Source of the DNA: Cymbidium sinense
Taxonomy: Eukaryota > Streptophyta > Magnoliopsida > Asparagales > Orchidaceae
Assembly (NCBI GenBank): GCA_021442155.1
Contig: CM038222.1
Span: 60,982,266-61,046,265, forward strand
Direction: 5' to 3'
DNA length: 64,000 nt
The position numbers were made by a program, and so were the translations under genes. Positions 24,112-36,890 of this stretch are shown one piece after another. The notes under the pieces are model-generated. The model was not told the origin of the DNA. It made no database searches and was given only the letters and a program-made list of their open reading frames with translations. How positions within the stretch are numbered: the stretch's first letter is position 1; the number at the start of each line of letters is the position of its first letter.

Positions 24112-25009
24112 TATTTGTCTATTCTACTTTTATAAATGTGTCTTTCATGTAAAGTTCATTTAAACATCATCCAAATTTATTATACAATCAAAATATAAAA
24201 TCTTTCCAAAAACAATAATCATGACATAAAATTACAAGCTTCAATGCTTCTTGGAATGCCAAAAAAAATTCGTTCGCAAATAGCTCATATTTTAATCGCT
24301 CATTAAGAAAATGAGCGAATGAATAACTCTTTGATCGATCATATTTAGCTCATTTTAATTTATAATAAGAAAATTATAAAAAAAATTTTAAAATGACATT
24401 CAACTCCCACTCTAAATATTTTATAACTTATTTTAATAAATTTTATTTAACAAATTAAATCAAACATTAGTCAATTCAAATAAATTAAATTTATATCAAG
24501 CTGAACACAAATAAATTTTTTATTAGCTTAATTAAAAAAAAAAAGCTAACATAAAAGAATAGAATAAAAATAAAATTACACCCCTAAGTAAACTTCACCA
24601 AAATCACGTTTTAACATTTTTCTAGATCTTTTACTTTTTCAACTAGATTTAAATTTTAATTCATTTATTTAATTTTTATATTAAAAAAATTCTAAAATAA
24701 AATTGAAAAGATATACTCAAAATTTACAACTCAACAAATGATTTTATTACAATATATTTAAACTTCCGAATAGTTCATGCATTACAACATTACAATCTAA
24801 CTTATGCAAAATCAAAACAGTTTTATCTGTAACTTGTTCTTCTTCAAACCTCCAACGCAGTGGGGCATGCTCCTTCAGTCCTCTTTATGCACATTAAATA
24901 GCATAGGTAAAACCTAATATATATACTTTTCTAATTTGGTCATCAAATGATCACATTTATGCGATCAAACCTGAAGATGACTCTCTTAAATCTTATCTAC
25001 CACTAAAGC
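22627..25009. other. AT-rich spacer with a GC-richer island
   Basis: No gene was recognised. 23160-23480 is noticeably richer in G/C than its surroundings and contains the direct repeat GCGCTAAAGC (twice near 23455-23490); its origin is unknown. AT microsatellites lie at about 23578-23602 and 24078-24110, and an ATT/TTA-type triplet run at about 23755-23830. Confidence 0.5.
23861..23937 (+). mobile_element. Candidate tRNA-derived SINE head
   Basis: TGACTTAGTGG (23869-23879) resembles a Pol III box A and AGCTCGAATCC (23912-23922) a box B, spaced about 33 bases apart as in tRNA genes and SINE heads. The order 'TTAGTGGTTAAA...GGCCTAAGCTCGAATCCTCC' recalls plant SINEs. The tail and target duplication were not found. 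Confidence 0.4.
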
Positions 25010-25609
25010 TAATCCAGCCTGAGATTTGTTGAGGATGACACCTTCATATTTGACATGGAACCATTTCATGGCAGCATCCTTTGTGACATGATGGCCGGCG
25101 GCAACACGAGACTCTTGCGGCGAGGGCACCGGCTCACTTGATGGCTAGGATGCTCGAGAACAAAGCAGAAGTCCATGCCATAGATTCCGGTTGAAGGATC
25201 ACACCTGTGACCCAAGTAAACATAGAATAATAAAAGGACTTGACTAAACATAAAGATGATTGTTCTTATATTAACATGTATTTCAGGTTATTATGGTCAC
25301 ATAACAGTTAGAAACCTTGAGAGCAATAAGTTGAAGGAGTTTTTTATATATCATTAACATTCTATTTTCATTTAACACTCAAAATTTTATTATTACATAT
25401 CACAAAATAAGGAAACTCATTTTATCATTCGTACAGAGTTTCGCCTTGCTTTATAATAATAAAATTTTGCTAAAATAAATAGTATATATGTATATCTAAG
25501 TTGAATGGCCAAAACTGGTAAAAACATTGATGAAATTATCATTAATTGTTCTTTTTTCCTCTTCAAGTAAAGATTAAAAAAAAATGCAACTTCAATATTC
25601 AGCCATCAC

Positions 25610-25990
25610 AGTCCAAAAAAAAATGATTGCATAATAATTTGCATGAATTAGCAGAAGAAATCACAATGGTTGAAACAGCTGGTTCTTCTAATGCTCCTAC
25701 TGAAGGGCAATAAAAGAAAATTCAATACAACTTTTGAACAACTATTTATTTGAAGGTCAATCGTTACACAAAAAACTTAAAAGTTGCTGATGAAATATAA
25801 TAAAAGAACTTAGCAGGAAGCGGCTCAGACTTTTGCTACTCTGCTCAAAGGAGGGCTAAACGAAGCCCTTCTCATACAAGAGGTGTCAGAAAAAAGAAGC
25901 AATAATCATCACAGCCATTTAGATTTTACAAATGTCGCCAGAAACAATGTGAGTGATATCACAAAATTAATAACATATTTCAAAATTAAA
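25610..25990. repeat. Intron duplication, copy 1
   Basis: About 380 bases matching 27085-27450 in the same orientation. Shared stretches include TGGTTGAAACAG, GGCTCAGACTTTTGCTACTC and TCATACAAGAGGTGTCAG. The two copies sit 1.1 kb apart in one intron, with the LINE insertion between them. Confidence 0.85.
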
Positions 25991-26326
25991 TCAAAAAACT
26001 AGAAATCAGCAAGCAAGCCATAATGGCTCATCCATCTTACATTTTTCCCCAAAGAAAAAAATAATTTTTTTGCATAGAGAGCAAGTCTAAACCTATAAAT
26101 AGAGAATGATTCCCACTAATTCAAGGACTTTTGCCTAAAAAAACTCTCTTTCCTTGATCTTTTAAGACTTTAGTCCTCAATACAAAGGCTTATATTTTTT
26201 TCTCCCTTTCTTTCTGTGTCCTCTTTTCTCTCTATGCATTTTCTCTTTCCTTCCTCACATAACTCCTTGCTAGGTGGTGTGTGATCACCAAAAATTCAGG
26301 ATCACACAATAGCAAAGAATTCAAAC

Positions 26327-26704
26327 AACAACAACAACAACAAGCCTTAATCCCACTAGGTGGGTCTACATGAATTTCCATTTTTTCATTATGTCAAATT
26401 TTTTAATTCAAGATATAAGATCTTTTATACATCTTAACCAAGTCTACCTCTACCTTTCTTAACATAGAATCTAATATATCTACTCTACTTCATCAACCGA
26501 CTTTATGTGGCCAAACCATCTGTCCTAATCTTATAAGACTACAATTTTTCCAACATACTCATTTTACATTCTATCTCTAAGGCTCATCCATATCCTCATC
26601 TCTATAACACTTAACTTAGTCTTATGTTTCTTTATTCCTTCTCTATAAGTCACGTCTTACTCCATCTTATAAAATTTTCCCTTAAGTTTAAGTGGAACTT
26701 TTCT
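26327..26704 (-). mobile_element. RTE-clade LINE 3' fragment with target duplication
   Basis: This is a severely 5'-truncated RTE insertion in the long RPL11-relic intron, in the relic's own direction. The (TTG)n tail (ACAACAACAAC on the + strand) comes first, then complement of the same 3' sequence as in the copy at 3480-3940. AATAGCAAAGAATTCAAAC occurs on both sides (26308-26326 and 26712-26730), a 19-base perfect duplication. It extends to 26 with one mismatch through ATCACA, which is also LINE sequence, so the 5' joint used microhomology. Confidence 0.93.
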
Positions 26705-27084
26705 ATCACATAATAGCAAAGAATTCAAACTAAAGCACAAAATTGTAGGAAAAAAATAAATAGGGGGACTTACATAGCACACAATTCTTATAGATATTTG
26801 CATATCTAGTGCCTAAACTTTCATATTTATATAAATAACACCTAAATATTTAATATTACATCAAGAATAGCACTATCATTCATTTTTCTAAAGTGAAATA
26901 CATCTTTTTTGCACAATACTTACAAAAAAACATTTAGAAAGAAGTATTTGACTAGTAAATTTACCCACTCTCAAGAAAGATGTTAATTATGCCCCTGAAT
27001 TAATAGTAATACTAGCAATGAAAAATAGAAAGCAAATCTAAAAAATATATAAGTAAATTATATAAAAAAAATCATTCAACAAAA

Positions 27085-27450
27085 TGCAACAAAAAATTGA
27101 TGCCATTATAATTTGCATTGAACTAGCAGAAAGAATCAATATGGTTGAAACAGATGGTTCTTTTAATGCTCCTGATAGGCAAGAAAAGAAAAATCAATAC
27201 AACTTTTTGAACAAATAAACAATTGAAGGTCGACCGTTACATAAATAAATAAAATCTGCTGATGAAATTTGATGAAATAAATTAGCAGGCGGCGGCTCAG
27301 ACTTTTGCTACTCAGTTCAAAGGAGGGCAACAAGAAGCCTTCTCATACAAGAGGTGTCAGAAAAAGAAGCAATAATAATCACAGCCATTTAGATTACAAA
27401 TTTCACCAGAAACTATGTGAATGATATCATGAAATTAATAACATAATTAT
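27085..27450. repeat. Intron duplication, copy 2
   Basis: Partner of 25610-25990. Identity by eye is around 85 percent with small indels, so the duplication is not recent. Neither copy has an open frame. Confidence 0.85.
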
Positions 27451-28742
27451 AAAAAAGAAGAAGCTAAACAAGAAAACCAGATCAAACAGGCAAAAACAAG
27501 GATATTCAACAGAAACTCAGCAGATTCTCTCACATCAACAAACATAACAAATATTGCAATATATATTTACATAAATAATACCTAAATCTTTAATATTATA
27601 TCAAAAAGATTAATTTTTTGAAGTGAAATATGTCTTTATATGCACACAAAAATGCTATATTATTAAATACCAAAATTTGGGTGTTAAATATTTGTAAAAT
27701 GAGGGCAACGGAATAGAAATCTAATAACATACTTGATTCCAAGATCAATATGCTCCTTAATACCAAATCCAAAAGCATCCGATATCACCGAAGTTCCTCC
27801 TCAGAAGCTCATACTCCTTAACTTTCAAGACACTTTCAAGGATTTGGATTGCCTTTTCTCCTCTAACAGTGACATAAAGGATCTAACAGTATATATGGCT
27901 GAAAAAGATAACAACTTTAATGAAAAATTGGAAATCTGTTAACGTACAAGCAATTAAACAGTTCATTTTAACATCATATAAGGCAAACAATTAAGCCAAG
28001 CTCTTCTCCAAGCTTAGGGGAAGTGGACCATGAGATCAACAAATTGATGGCAAGCTTAAGCTTAAAAGCTTTTGAAATTAACATTAAAATTATCTTTTAA
28101 ATATAATTTAGTTAGTTTACATTTTCAAAGGTTTATCTTTTCTAAGAAATTAAGCTATTCTTTTTCTATTATTAACTTCTCAAAATAAGCATATCTTCTT
28201 TATAATCAAATAAATTAAAAATATAGATCTGAAATTCATTAAAATAGATTTAAATATCAATATGTTCTTAATTTTAATAAGATCTCTAAATAGCTATTCA
28301 ACTCATGTTTTAAAGTAATAAAGAAAAAAAAAAGCTTTAAGCTAAATGCAACCAAATAGATTTCTAAGCTTATTGCATCAGAGAAATAATTTAACTACAT
28401 CGGATTTTTTTCCCAAAATACATTTTTGAATTAAAACGAATGTATAATACAATAAGGGCCCGAGAGCTTCCTCTCATCGATGATAAGCAGATTCATAAAA
28501 ACGATATTCGCAGGAAATGACAGTGACATAGAATCCTAATTCACTGGTCAAAATACATATCAAGCTTGGATAAAAAATAACAGAGATTTTAAGTCGTATT
28601 TCTCTCAGAGATTCCAGAGCTTAAAAATATCAATGTTAACGCTTCAAAGCGGTGCATGAAGAATGTCAATCACACTTGTCGAGCAAGAGCAAACAAAGAT
28701 TAGAGTACGGGAACACAAAAAAAAAAAAAAATAAAAAATAAC

Positions 28743-28948
28743 CTTGGAAGCTCTCGTGAGGCGATCTCCATTCTCTCCCACTGATATGTTGAGCACTAGC
28801 TTCAAAACTTTAATGTCACGCATCAGATTAGAGAGCTTCTTCTCTGAAGCTCTCGTGAGGCAATCTGCACTCTCACCCACTGTTATTTTGAGCACTAGCT
28901 TCTGAACTTTAATGTCTCGCATCGTATCAGAGAGCTCTTCTCTGTTGC
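28743..28948 (-). repeat. In-exon tandem duplication, RPL11 exon 2
   Basis: Two copies of about 102 bases (28845-28948 and 28743-28844) encode the same 34-residue N-terminal block. The unit is a multiple of three, so the copies stay in frame with each other and the ORF from 28997 runs through both. That ORF's ATG, however, lies in the ancestral intron 1. From the true ATG, copy 1 is out of frame by one base. Confidence 0.85.
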
Positions 28949-29112
28949 CTATTATAATAACAAAAATCAATGAAAAAATCAACAAAAATAGATCCATAGA
29001 AAGAGCAGAAGCAGAAAGAATTAGGACTTAGAGAAGAGAAGGTAGAATCTACCATAGCTGAGAGACAGAGATGGAGACGGTGGAGTCAGCCGGGTGGCGT
29101 GGTGAATGGCGG

Positions 29113-29131
29113 AAACCTAGTGTTTATAAAC
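29113..29131 (-). promoter_or_regulatory. RPL11 relic core promoter
   Basis: GTTTATAAACA (29122-29131) is a near-palindromic TATA box about 70 bases upstream of the ATG on the minus strand. AAACCTAG (29113-29120) resembles the telo-box (AAACCCTA) typical of plant ribosomal protein promoters. Their presence argues that a full gene with its promoter was once here. Confidence 0.5.
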
Positions 29132-29454
29132 GACGAGAACTTGGTGTTTGCTAATTGCGAACCGTTGGATTAAAATCAAACGGTTCTTGAATGGCCAAAG
29201 GGGATTGGAGCTATGATTCCCAAATCTCAAATAGAGGCCAAGTTAGACCGATGTCCTTTATTAAAAATTTAATATTCTCTAACTTTAAAGGTAAAATATG
29301 ATGGCTAAATTTTTAATTTATAGCTGATTAAAAGTTTAATTAATGAAATAAGCACTAAAAAATATTTAAAATAGGCACGTCATCGTTGAATGTGCGAGTC
29401 TTCGTGAATTCCATATCGCGTCGTTTGCAGCTTTAAATTTTTTTAAAAAATTGG

Positions 29455-30345
29455 ACCGTATAGTATTATATCGAGTCATCGGTGTCATCAAGCGAGATTG
29501 GTATCGCTAGAATCGTAACGAAAATCCCCACGACTTTCATGTTGACCAAAAGCTACAATCGTGACCCGAAATGTACCAATTTTTGCGAAAGTTCGCAAAA
29601 ATATACGGCGGCGACATGAAAAATTTGACCAGTCGCGATATTTTGCCTGTAACGGAGTCATCCACCATCGAAATCGAGCGAGCTTAGTATCGTTGGAATC
29701 TGAATGAAATTTTTCATGATTTTAATGCTGACCAAAAACTGCGATTGTTGCCCGGTACGCATCAGTTTTTGTAAATGCTCGCAAAAACTACGGCACCAAC
29801 TTGAGAAGTTTGACCAGTCATGGTATTTTGGCCTTATCGGAGTCATCCTTTGTCAGAATCAAGCAAACTTAGTATCGTTGGAATCAGAACAAAATTCTCC
29901 AAGACTTTTATGTTGACCAAAAACTGTGATTGTGGCTCGGTACGTAGCAATTTTTATAAATACTCACAAAAACTGCGGCGCCGGCTAGAAAAGTTTAACC
30001 AAACGTGGTATTTTAGCCTTATTAGAGTCATCCACTGTCAGAATTGAGCGAGCTTAGTATCGTTGGAATCGGAACAAAATTTCCCATGACTTTCATGTTG
30101 TCTGAAATCTACGATTGTGATCCAGTACGCAGCAGTTTTTGCGAATGCTTACAAAAACTGCGGCGTCGGCTTGAAAAGTTTGACTAGCCGCGATATTTTG
30201 GCAGTATTGGAGTCATCCACAGTAGAATCAAGTGAGCTTGGTATCTTTGGAATCGAACAAAATTTCTCACGACTTTCATGTTGACTAAAATTTGCGATTT
30301 TGACTTGGTACACAGCAGTTTTTGCGTTTCTAATGAACGAGATAT
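29455..30345. repeat. 185-bp tandem array with internal hairpins (5 copies)
   Basis: The word GAGTCATCCAC (or close variant) recurs at about 29477, 29655, 29840, 30027 and 30211, a period of about 178-187. Each unit also has GTATCGTTGGAATC, TTTCATGTTGACC and an inverted repeat. The clearest is GCAGTTTTTG...CAAAAACTGC (30132-30161), a perfect 10-bp stem. The array is just inside the MULE-2 left TIR and has no open frame. Confidence 0.88.
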
Positions 30346-30559
30346 TGGTAGAAAAGTTTGCTCTTTTGAATGATTTGATCATCCATTACCCCAAGCTCGT
30401 CATGTATTCAGATTTAGATATACTTAAATGAAAGCCTTTTGACTTTTAGATTTAACTCCAAAATTATATTCATAAAGAATTGATTAAGAGAAAAATGACA
30501 GATATTTAACATACAAAATCATTCAAAGAATGACATAATAGTAATGTGTACATAAAGGT

Positions 30560-32372
30560 ATCATCCAATATACATATAAAGAAGACAAGTGACGACATCT
30601 AACGATGACGTCTGCGTGGAGGAAGTGTTCACTCCAGAAATATGAGTGGTGGTCGAGGATGGTCTTGCAAATGGTCGCCGTTGCACTTTATCTTGACTTT
30701 TAATTGTTACTCAATCGAGGGGTATAACCTCGTGTATTTCTAGTGATGCTCGTGGCTGGAAGGGGGCAATGAGGTATACTCGGTGCATATGCTGCTTATA
30801 GACCGGTAGGTGAGGATACATGGGAGGGTCTGCTGCCTGTCATGACTGAAATCGACTCAACATGGCTTCCTGATATGAGTACGGAGCTCGTGTACCAAAT
30901 GTGTAACTGTATGGACTGACATTTGAGATGGACGATGAACTTGCATCAAATCCTACCGTATCTGGCTGAGTAGCTGAATGTGCTGCAGAAGAACTACTGG
31001 TTTCATCTACCCATGTATCTGCTATCTGAAATGTGCATATTCTTTCGTAGCTCCCTGCATAACTCCTCGTAGCTGTTTATCAAATACTGAAAATTCATGT
31101 CCTGACTCTCCTTTGAAATAAGGCAAAAAAATATCTTGTGTGTCAAGATATGTTCATGTTGTATAAAATATAATGTATTTACTATTCATTAAGTATAAAC
31201 ATATATTTAAGATAAATTTTAAAGTGTTTACCATTAGTCTCTCTCCAGGAGCTCGAGTATAGTAGCTTGTAGGAGGAATGATCGGAGCCTTCAACATATA
31301 CAATAAAGCCCAAGACCGATATTACCTCATATATTGATTGATAGCAGGGTCAACGGGCGGTGTAACATCATCCACTATGACAACCATATCATGTCCGGCC
31401 TCTCACTGTGATATATAGACTTGATGATAATCAAACCAATCGACATCCCTTTTCCGCGACCATCCACTTGCTAAAAGGAAGAATCGATAAACATATCAAC
31501 TTAGAGACGACCAAAGCTGTCTCGACAATCTAGGATGTACCACTCAACTCTTTTCCAACTAATAAGAAGTACCCTGGCCAGCCAAATCTCCTGTCCAGCC
31601 AAGCAGATACCAACAACTCTCATGTGCATCTACTATCCTTATGGCTCCCATATCACCTATAACATTAAACAAAAATTAAATGATATTTAAAAAATGTAGA
31701 GGTAACATTATGAATAAATTGTGCTCTTAATCATATATGGCTTTGTAACAGCCCATCTAGCTCATCTCTGTATACTCTAATATGGGTCGGTGTCATATCT
31801 CATAAGTAACCTTCATTCCACTTGCAACCAACACTCAGCCTATCCAACTCTGCTAGAAAAGTACTTATAATGTAGATCGTTCAACATGTACATACTCTCA
31901 ATACCAAACCTGTAGTATGTGAGACATCCTACCATGTTGGTCCACTTTGATCTTGTGGCCTCATTCAACTCCTAGTACAAATGTCCTAACACAACCGCTC
32001 CCAAGGAGTACCTGCTGAACAAACTCAAATCCTCCTGTAGTGGTAAGTACTGTAGATGAACCTTGAACCCAGATGTATTTGAGAAAAAATAGCCAATAAT
32101 AAACAAAATGTAAGATCTGAGGTGCATAAGAAAGTTAGCATCTGGTATATCTAAGTATGAGTCTCTATAAAATGTCAAACAGCCACCGTAAAGGTAAGCA
32201 AATTCATGCATGCGTATGCCCCATGCGAAACGTGGAAGTAACATGTGGCTGTACTGGTTAATGGTATATAACATCGGGCTCTAGATGCCTACCGATGAGC
32301 TCATCACAATAATCGGGCCATGAGACCCACCGCCTACCCTCTCTTATCACTAGGTCCGACAATAGGCGGGCA
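30560..32372 (-). pseudogene. MULE-2 PMD gene, downstream part
   Basis: Conceptual translation of 32274-31972 gives HLRSYILFIIGYFFSNTSG and FKVHLQYLPLQEDLSLFSRY, then LGAVVLGHLY, the central PMD block. It is collinear with MULE-1 11719-11459. The region towards 30560 corresponds to the MULE-1 PMD C-terminal side. The frame is broken in several places. The upstream end is cut by the 6 kb insert. Confidence 0.75.
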
Positions 32373-34904
32373 ATCAATCCATATTGTTGACCTCCACATA
32401 TGGTTCACAAGTCAAATGAACCATAAAAGTTAAAATAAAGATTAATAAGAGGGCATCACATGAATCGACTTTAAAACCCCCATAATCATGATCAATCGAT
32501 CAAATTCACCTCGATTTGAAAATTCAGCTTCGTAATGCACCTAAACTAAAATTAATTAAATAAAAATTATTGAATCAATAATAACCAATTAAATAATTAA
32601 AATTAATTTTTAATAAAATTACATGCATATCAAAGTCGAGAAGCCTCGATGACGTCCAAACGACCTCCGGTTGTAAAATTGACTGTGATATTGTGTCTGG
32701 CACAACAAAATATCAAAAATTGATACCCATATTGTTAGAGTTTATTATTGAGATGATTTCAAATTTTTGTGATTAGGGCTAATTATATTAATTATTAAGC
32801 TAATGATCAATTAACCTGATTAACCTTTATTCTAATCAGCCGCCCACCCGTCCAATTAAAACAGCCACCTAATAATTCTTATTGGATGTCATTTAGGCAA
32901 CCAATCGAATTGCGTGGTTTAACCTAAATCCTGCACTGAACGAGGCTATCCCCATTTTGACACTATTCATGCCCGATCTCTCCTTCCTCTCTCAGTCTTC
33001 CCTCTCTCGTGTGGCTCCCTTCCTTGGTTCCTCCTCTCTCTCATTTTTTCTCTCCCATCTATTCCGATCGGCGCAGGAAGCTCAGAATCGAGGCTCGTCT
33101 CCATGCCGTTCGTCCCTCTCTTGCTCCTCATGAAGCCGTTCATCCTCCTTGTGAGCCCTAGCCGAACCCGACTACTCTTCCTAAGCAAACTGAAACCCCT
33201 TTCCTTCTTTCTTCCTTGCAATCAAAACCTCCAGGTCGTCTCTCTCTAACCCTAAGCATATTTTCATGCATTTGAGTTCTTTTGGAAATTAGGGTTTTGG
33301 TAAATCTACTTTATTTTATGCTTGAGATGATGCTAGGGTTTTGATCTTAAGATTTTGAATGATGTATGGCCCAAATCTCATATTGTTTCTTATTACCTAT
33401 GGATTTTTATGCTTCTATTTTTCTTGAAGTGATTTTCCATGGAAGAAATTACATTTTAAGCCTCTTTCATATGTTAGTTTGAAATCTGAAATTAAAAAAA
33501 GCGATTTGGAGTCTTGCATGGCTTAAATCCTAGAGTATGTGCAAAGTTTTTAAGTCTTTTTCACATGTTAGGTTGAAATCTGAAATTGAAAAGGGAGTTT
33601 GAAGCATTGCATGGCTTAAATCCTAGATTATGTGCAAAAATTTTGTTTCTTTTGATGCTTCACTTTGTTGTTTGGAAAGGTTGATGTTTGTTATACCTCT
33701 TTTACATGTTTAAAATAAAATTAAAAGTGTGAAAATATGATTTGAGATAATATGTAGCTTAATTAAGTTACATGTAAATTTCATTCTCTTTTATGCTTCA
33801 GTTTTACTGATTGGATATATTGATACTTGTTAAGCCTTTTCTGCATGTTTAAAATAAAGTTATAAGTATGGAAATATGATTTTGAAATGATGAATGGCAC
33901 AAACCCTAGGTTTATGAAAGTTTTCACTCTCTTTCATGCTCCAGATTTTCTGTTTAAAGGGGATGATTCTTGCTAAATTTTTTTTATATGTGCTTAAAAT
34001 GAAGTTGAAAATAATAATAATAATAATAAAAAGCTTTGTGAAAGTTGTGATATGCAATGGCCGTTATTTGATTTTTGGGTGAATATGGTTCAATTGTCCA
34101 TTTGTGCTTGGAATGCTAATTGGAAAGGTCCTCTTTGTGTTTAGAGTAGCGTTGGAAAGGTTTAACATTTTAGATTTTTAGATTTATGTTGATGATATTG
34201 TGTTGATTGGGTTGGTTTCCATTTCACCCATCATAAAGAAATCCCATACTTCTTAATCTTATCTCCTTCTAATCAGATTTTTTTTTTAAGTTCACGTGGT
34301 TGAAACCATAATAGTGGAATTGATTTCTATTTTTACTCTTTACAAAGAAATCTCATATTCCTTATTGTGCTTATGAATGGACTAACATGTATATATTTAA
34401 GAGAGTTTCTTCTTATTTTGATATTAAAAAGTCCATGCAAGTAAAGGTTAAAGTGTTGTGTAGTATTGCAAAGGGAATATGAAATCTTTTGGACATATTG
34501 TTACATGTGTATTGATTTTTAAAGAAAGATTGTTACATGCTACCTACACATCCTATCCAATCAAATTAAGTTTAAATGCAATTATTCATGGAATGAGAAA
34601 AGTAAGCATGAAGTGCAATATTTTTTATTACTCACTTGGTAATGACAAATGAAACACATGCCTATGATTTGACATATGAATATTATCTACTTGCCCAATT
34701 TGAAAAAAAAAAAAAATTTCATCCCTTATGCTAAAAAAAATAAAAGGGAAGAAATGATATATGTCATTGAAAACTCATGTGATGATTTCTTATTAATGAT
34801 GTTTCAATGCAATGCTTAGTTAAACTTGCAAATGACATGTCTTGTTTAAATACATATACATGCATGTTTATGTAAATCTGCTTGAAATCTAAGATTATAA
34901 ATCT

Positions 34905-35085
34905 ATTCGTTCACATTGCTCCAATATGACAGAAAAACTTATGATAAGTATCTGTTCACATTGTTCCAACATGGCAGGAAAATCTATTGCTATAAATACC
35001 TGTTCACGTTACTCCAACATGGCAAGAAAATATGTTATGATATAAGTACTTGCTCACATTATTCCAACGTGAAATGCTATGTTGT
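34905..35085. repeat. 48-bp tandem repeat, 4 copies
   Basis: TGTTCACATTGTTCCAACATGG or close variants recur at about 34908, 34953, 35002 and 35051. Confidence 0.85.
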
Positions 35086-36429
35086 GTTAACCTGTGGACG
35101 CCTTTCTTGGCATGTTGGGCAAATAATTTTTCAGTTACGGTGTCTCACGACACTCATCATGCATGTCTTTCTTGGCGTGGTGGGAAGACCTAATCTCCCA
35201 AAGCATCCCCATATGCGGGGATGACACCGGGAGATTGTCGAAATTTTTTTTTTTTTAAAAAGGGGAAGATGCAAATGCTTAAGTTATTATTTGAATTTTT
35301 ATACCATACATATGTGTATTTATGCTTAACTTAGTATCATGCAAATTATCCTACCATGCGAGTCGTGATAATTATGATGTGTTTATTAATGCTTAGCTCA
35401 ATTGTTATTTGAATTATCATGTTATAAGACAAATCTTGTTTAAGATTATCTTTTGGCTAAAATAGTGATTATGGTACATGAATGAGTCATTTAAAAGTAA
35501 AACACTTCATGCTTATGTTTATGAGTCTTATTAGTAAGCATATATTTATGATATAATTGTCTCTCCTTTACCTAAGTCATGAAATGAGATTTGTTCATTT
35601 GGCAATAATCCTTACATGCTTATGCATAGTTGAACATAGAAAGGGGATATATCTTATTCTTACATGATCTAAATATTACATTACGATCAAATGACCATTC
35701 ATATGAGGTAATAATGTATAAATCTAAAACACTAAGTTAGACATAATTTACAAGTCAATGTGGTATGAATTGGACATTTTTCTTTGCAAGTTGGGTAAAC
35801 TCCTTTAGAAAATTTAGGCTTGCAATATATCTTGTGAGGAAGAGAAGAGACATGGGAGAGTAAAGCCTCATGAGAGGGGGATCCTCTCTTATTTATAAGC
35901 CCTTTTGCATGAGGCCAAAAAAAAAAAAAAAGAAAATAAAAAAAAAGTGGGACTTATGTTATCCGATAAATTTCTTTTCCTTTATGCCATTTGTTATGAG
36001 TTTGCATCCAGAAAATATTAACCTTTATTTGACTCACTTCTCCTAATGACATATAACATACACTTATATCTTTGTCACTTTCTTTTAATGTCACATGATA
36101 AACATGGATCTAAGGGGAGATTTTAACTCTTTTACCATTTTTTTCTCTTAATGCTCCCATAACATAAACATGGATTTAAGGGAAAACTTTTACCCCCTTT
36201 GTCATTTTCTCTTAAAGTCTCATTACATGAGCATGGATCTTCCTTACTTCTTTTGTCATTGCTTTTCCCTCATTTATGAGTACATGTTATGATGAAAAGA
36301 GGAACATGAGCTATCTTAAATAGAATTGGATCATAATACCATTGACTACTTTATTTTTTCTCACTTAGGCCTTTACAAAAAATGGCCCATCTAGAATTGA
36401 TGAAAGTTCTCTTTTTGTGAAAGACCCAT

Positions 36430-36890
36430 TGGGCTTTATACTTGTACAAATGGGCTTATAAAATATCATTTTAAATAAATTTTAGCTCTCTTTTGTTTGT
36501 TGATTGGTTACATAAAAATAACATTTTACCTAAGAAATATTCATGCCACACCCATAGATAAATGTCAAACTTATATCGCATGAGTGGTTTTATACTTACA
36601 CAAATGGACTTCTAAAATATCACTTTAAATAAAATTCAGCCCTCTTTTGTTTGTTGATCGGTCATTTAAAAATGTCATTCTTTCATGCTACACCTATAAA
36701 TAAGTGTCAAACTTATGTCTTATATGGATAGCCTTATACTTGAGTCATTGGGCTTTTAAAATGCCACCTTGAATGCAATTTTAAACCCCTTTTAGTTGGC
36801 AAATTGGTAACATTTAAATTATATTTTTACCTCATAAACATTCATATTATATCCTTAAATAAGTGTTAAATGTATAGCTTGCATTAATAT
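36430..36890. repeat. 150-bp tandem repeat, 3 copies
   Basis: Units start with TTATACTTGTACAAATGGGC-like sequence at about 36437, 36590 and 36733. They share TTTTGTTTGTTGATTGGT, CATGCCACACCCATAGATAA-like stretches and GTCAAACTTAT. Confidence 0.8.

Larger units (their letters stand above)
25010..29055 (-). pseudogene. RPL11: Ribosomal protein L11 (uL5) pseudogene, intron-containing
   Basis: The parent protein is a 60S subunit component of about 180 residues that contacts 5S rRNA. Exon 1 is just the ATG (29053-29055) followed by GTAGAT, as in many ribosomal protein genes. Exon 2 (28743-28948) encodes the N-terminus twice in tandem: [18 protein letters not shown], then [18 protein letters not shown]. 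Exon 3 (27733-27898) reads YTVRSF, then TVRGEKA and [12 protein letters not shown]. Exon 4 (25204 to about 25013) reads DPSTGIYGMDFCFVLE and, after frameshifts, [12 protein letters not shown]. Lesions are: a 1-base deletion in the first half of exon 2; loss of the segment between RASK and YTVRSF and of the stretch after YTVRSF; an extra T in the GCF-GFG codons; and scrambled frames in the basic region of exon 4. Retained introns and promoter show it is a decayed gene copy, not a processed pseudogene. Confidence 0.9.

Noticed and set aside
28644..28997. 117-codon ORF considered as an intact small gene
   Set aside because: Its ATG is inside the ancestral RPL11 intron 1; the frame only reflects the duplicated exon and runs into intron sequence after 28743.
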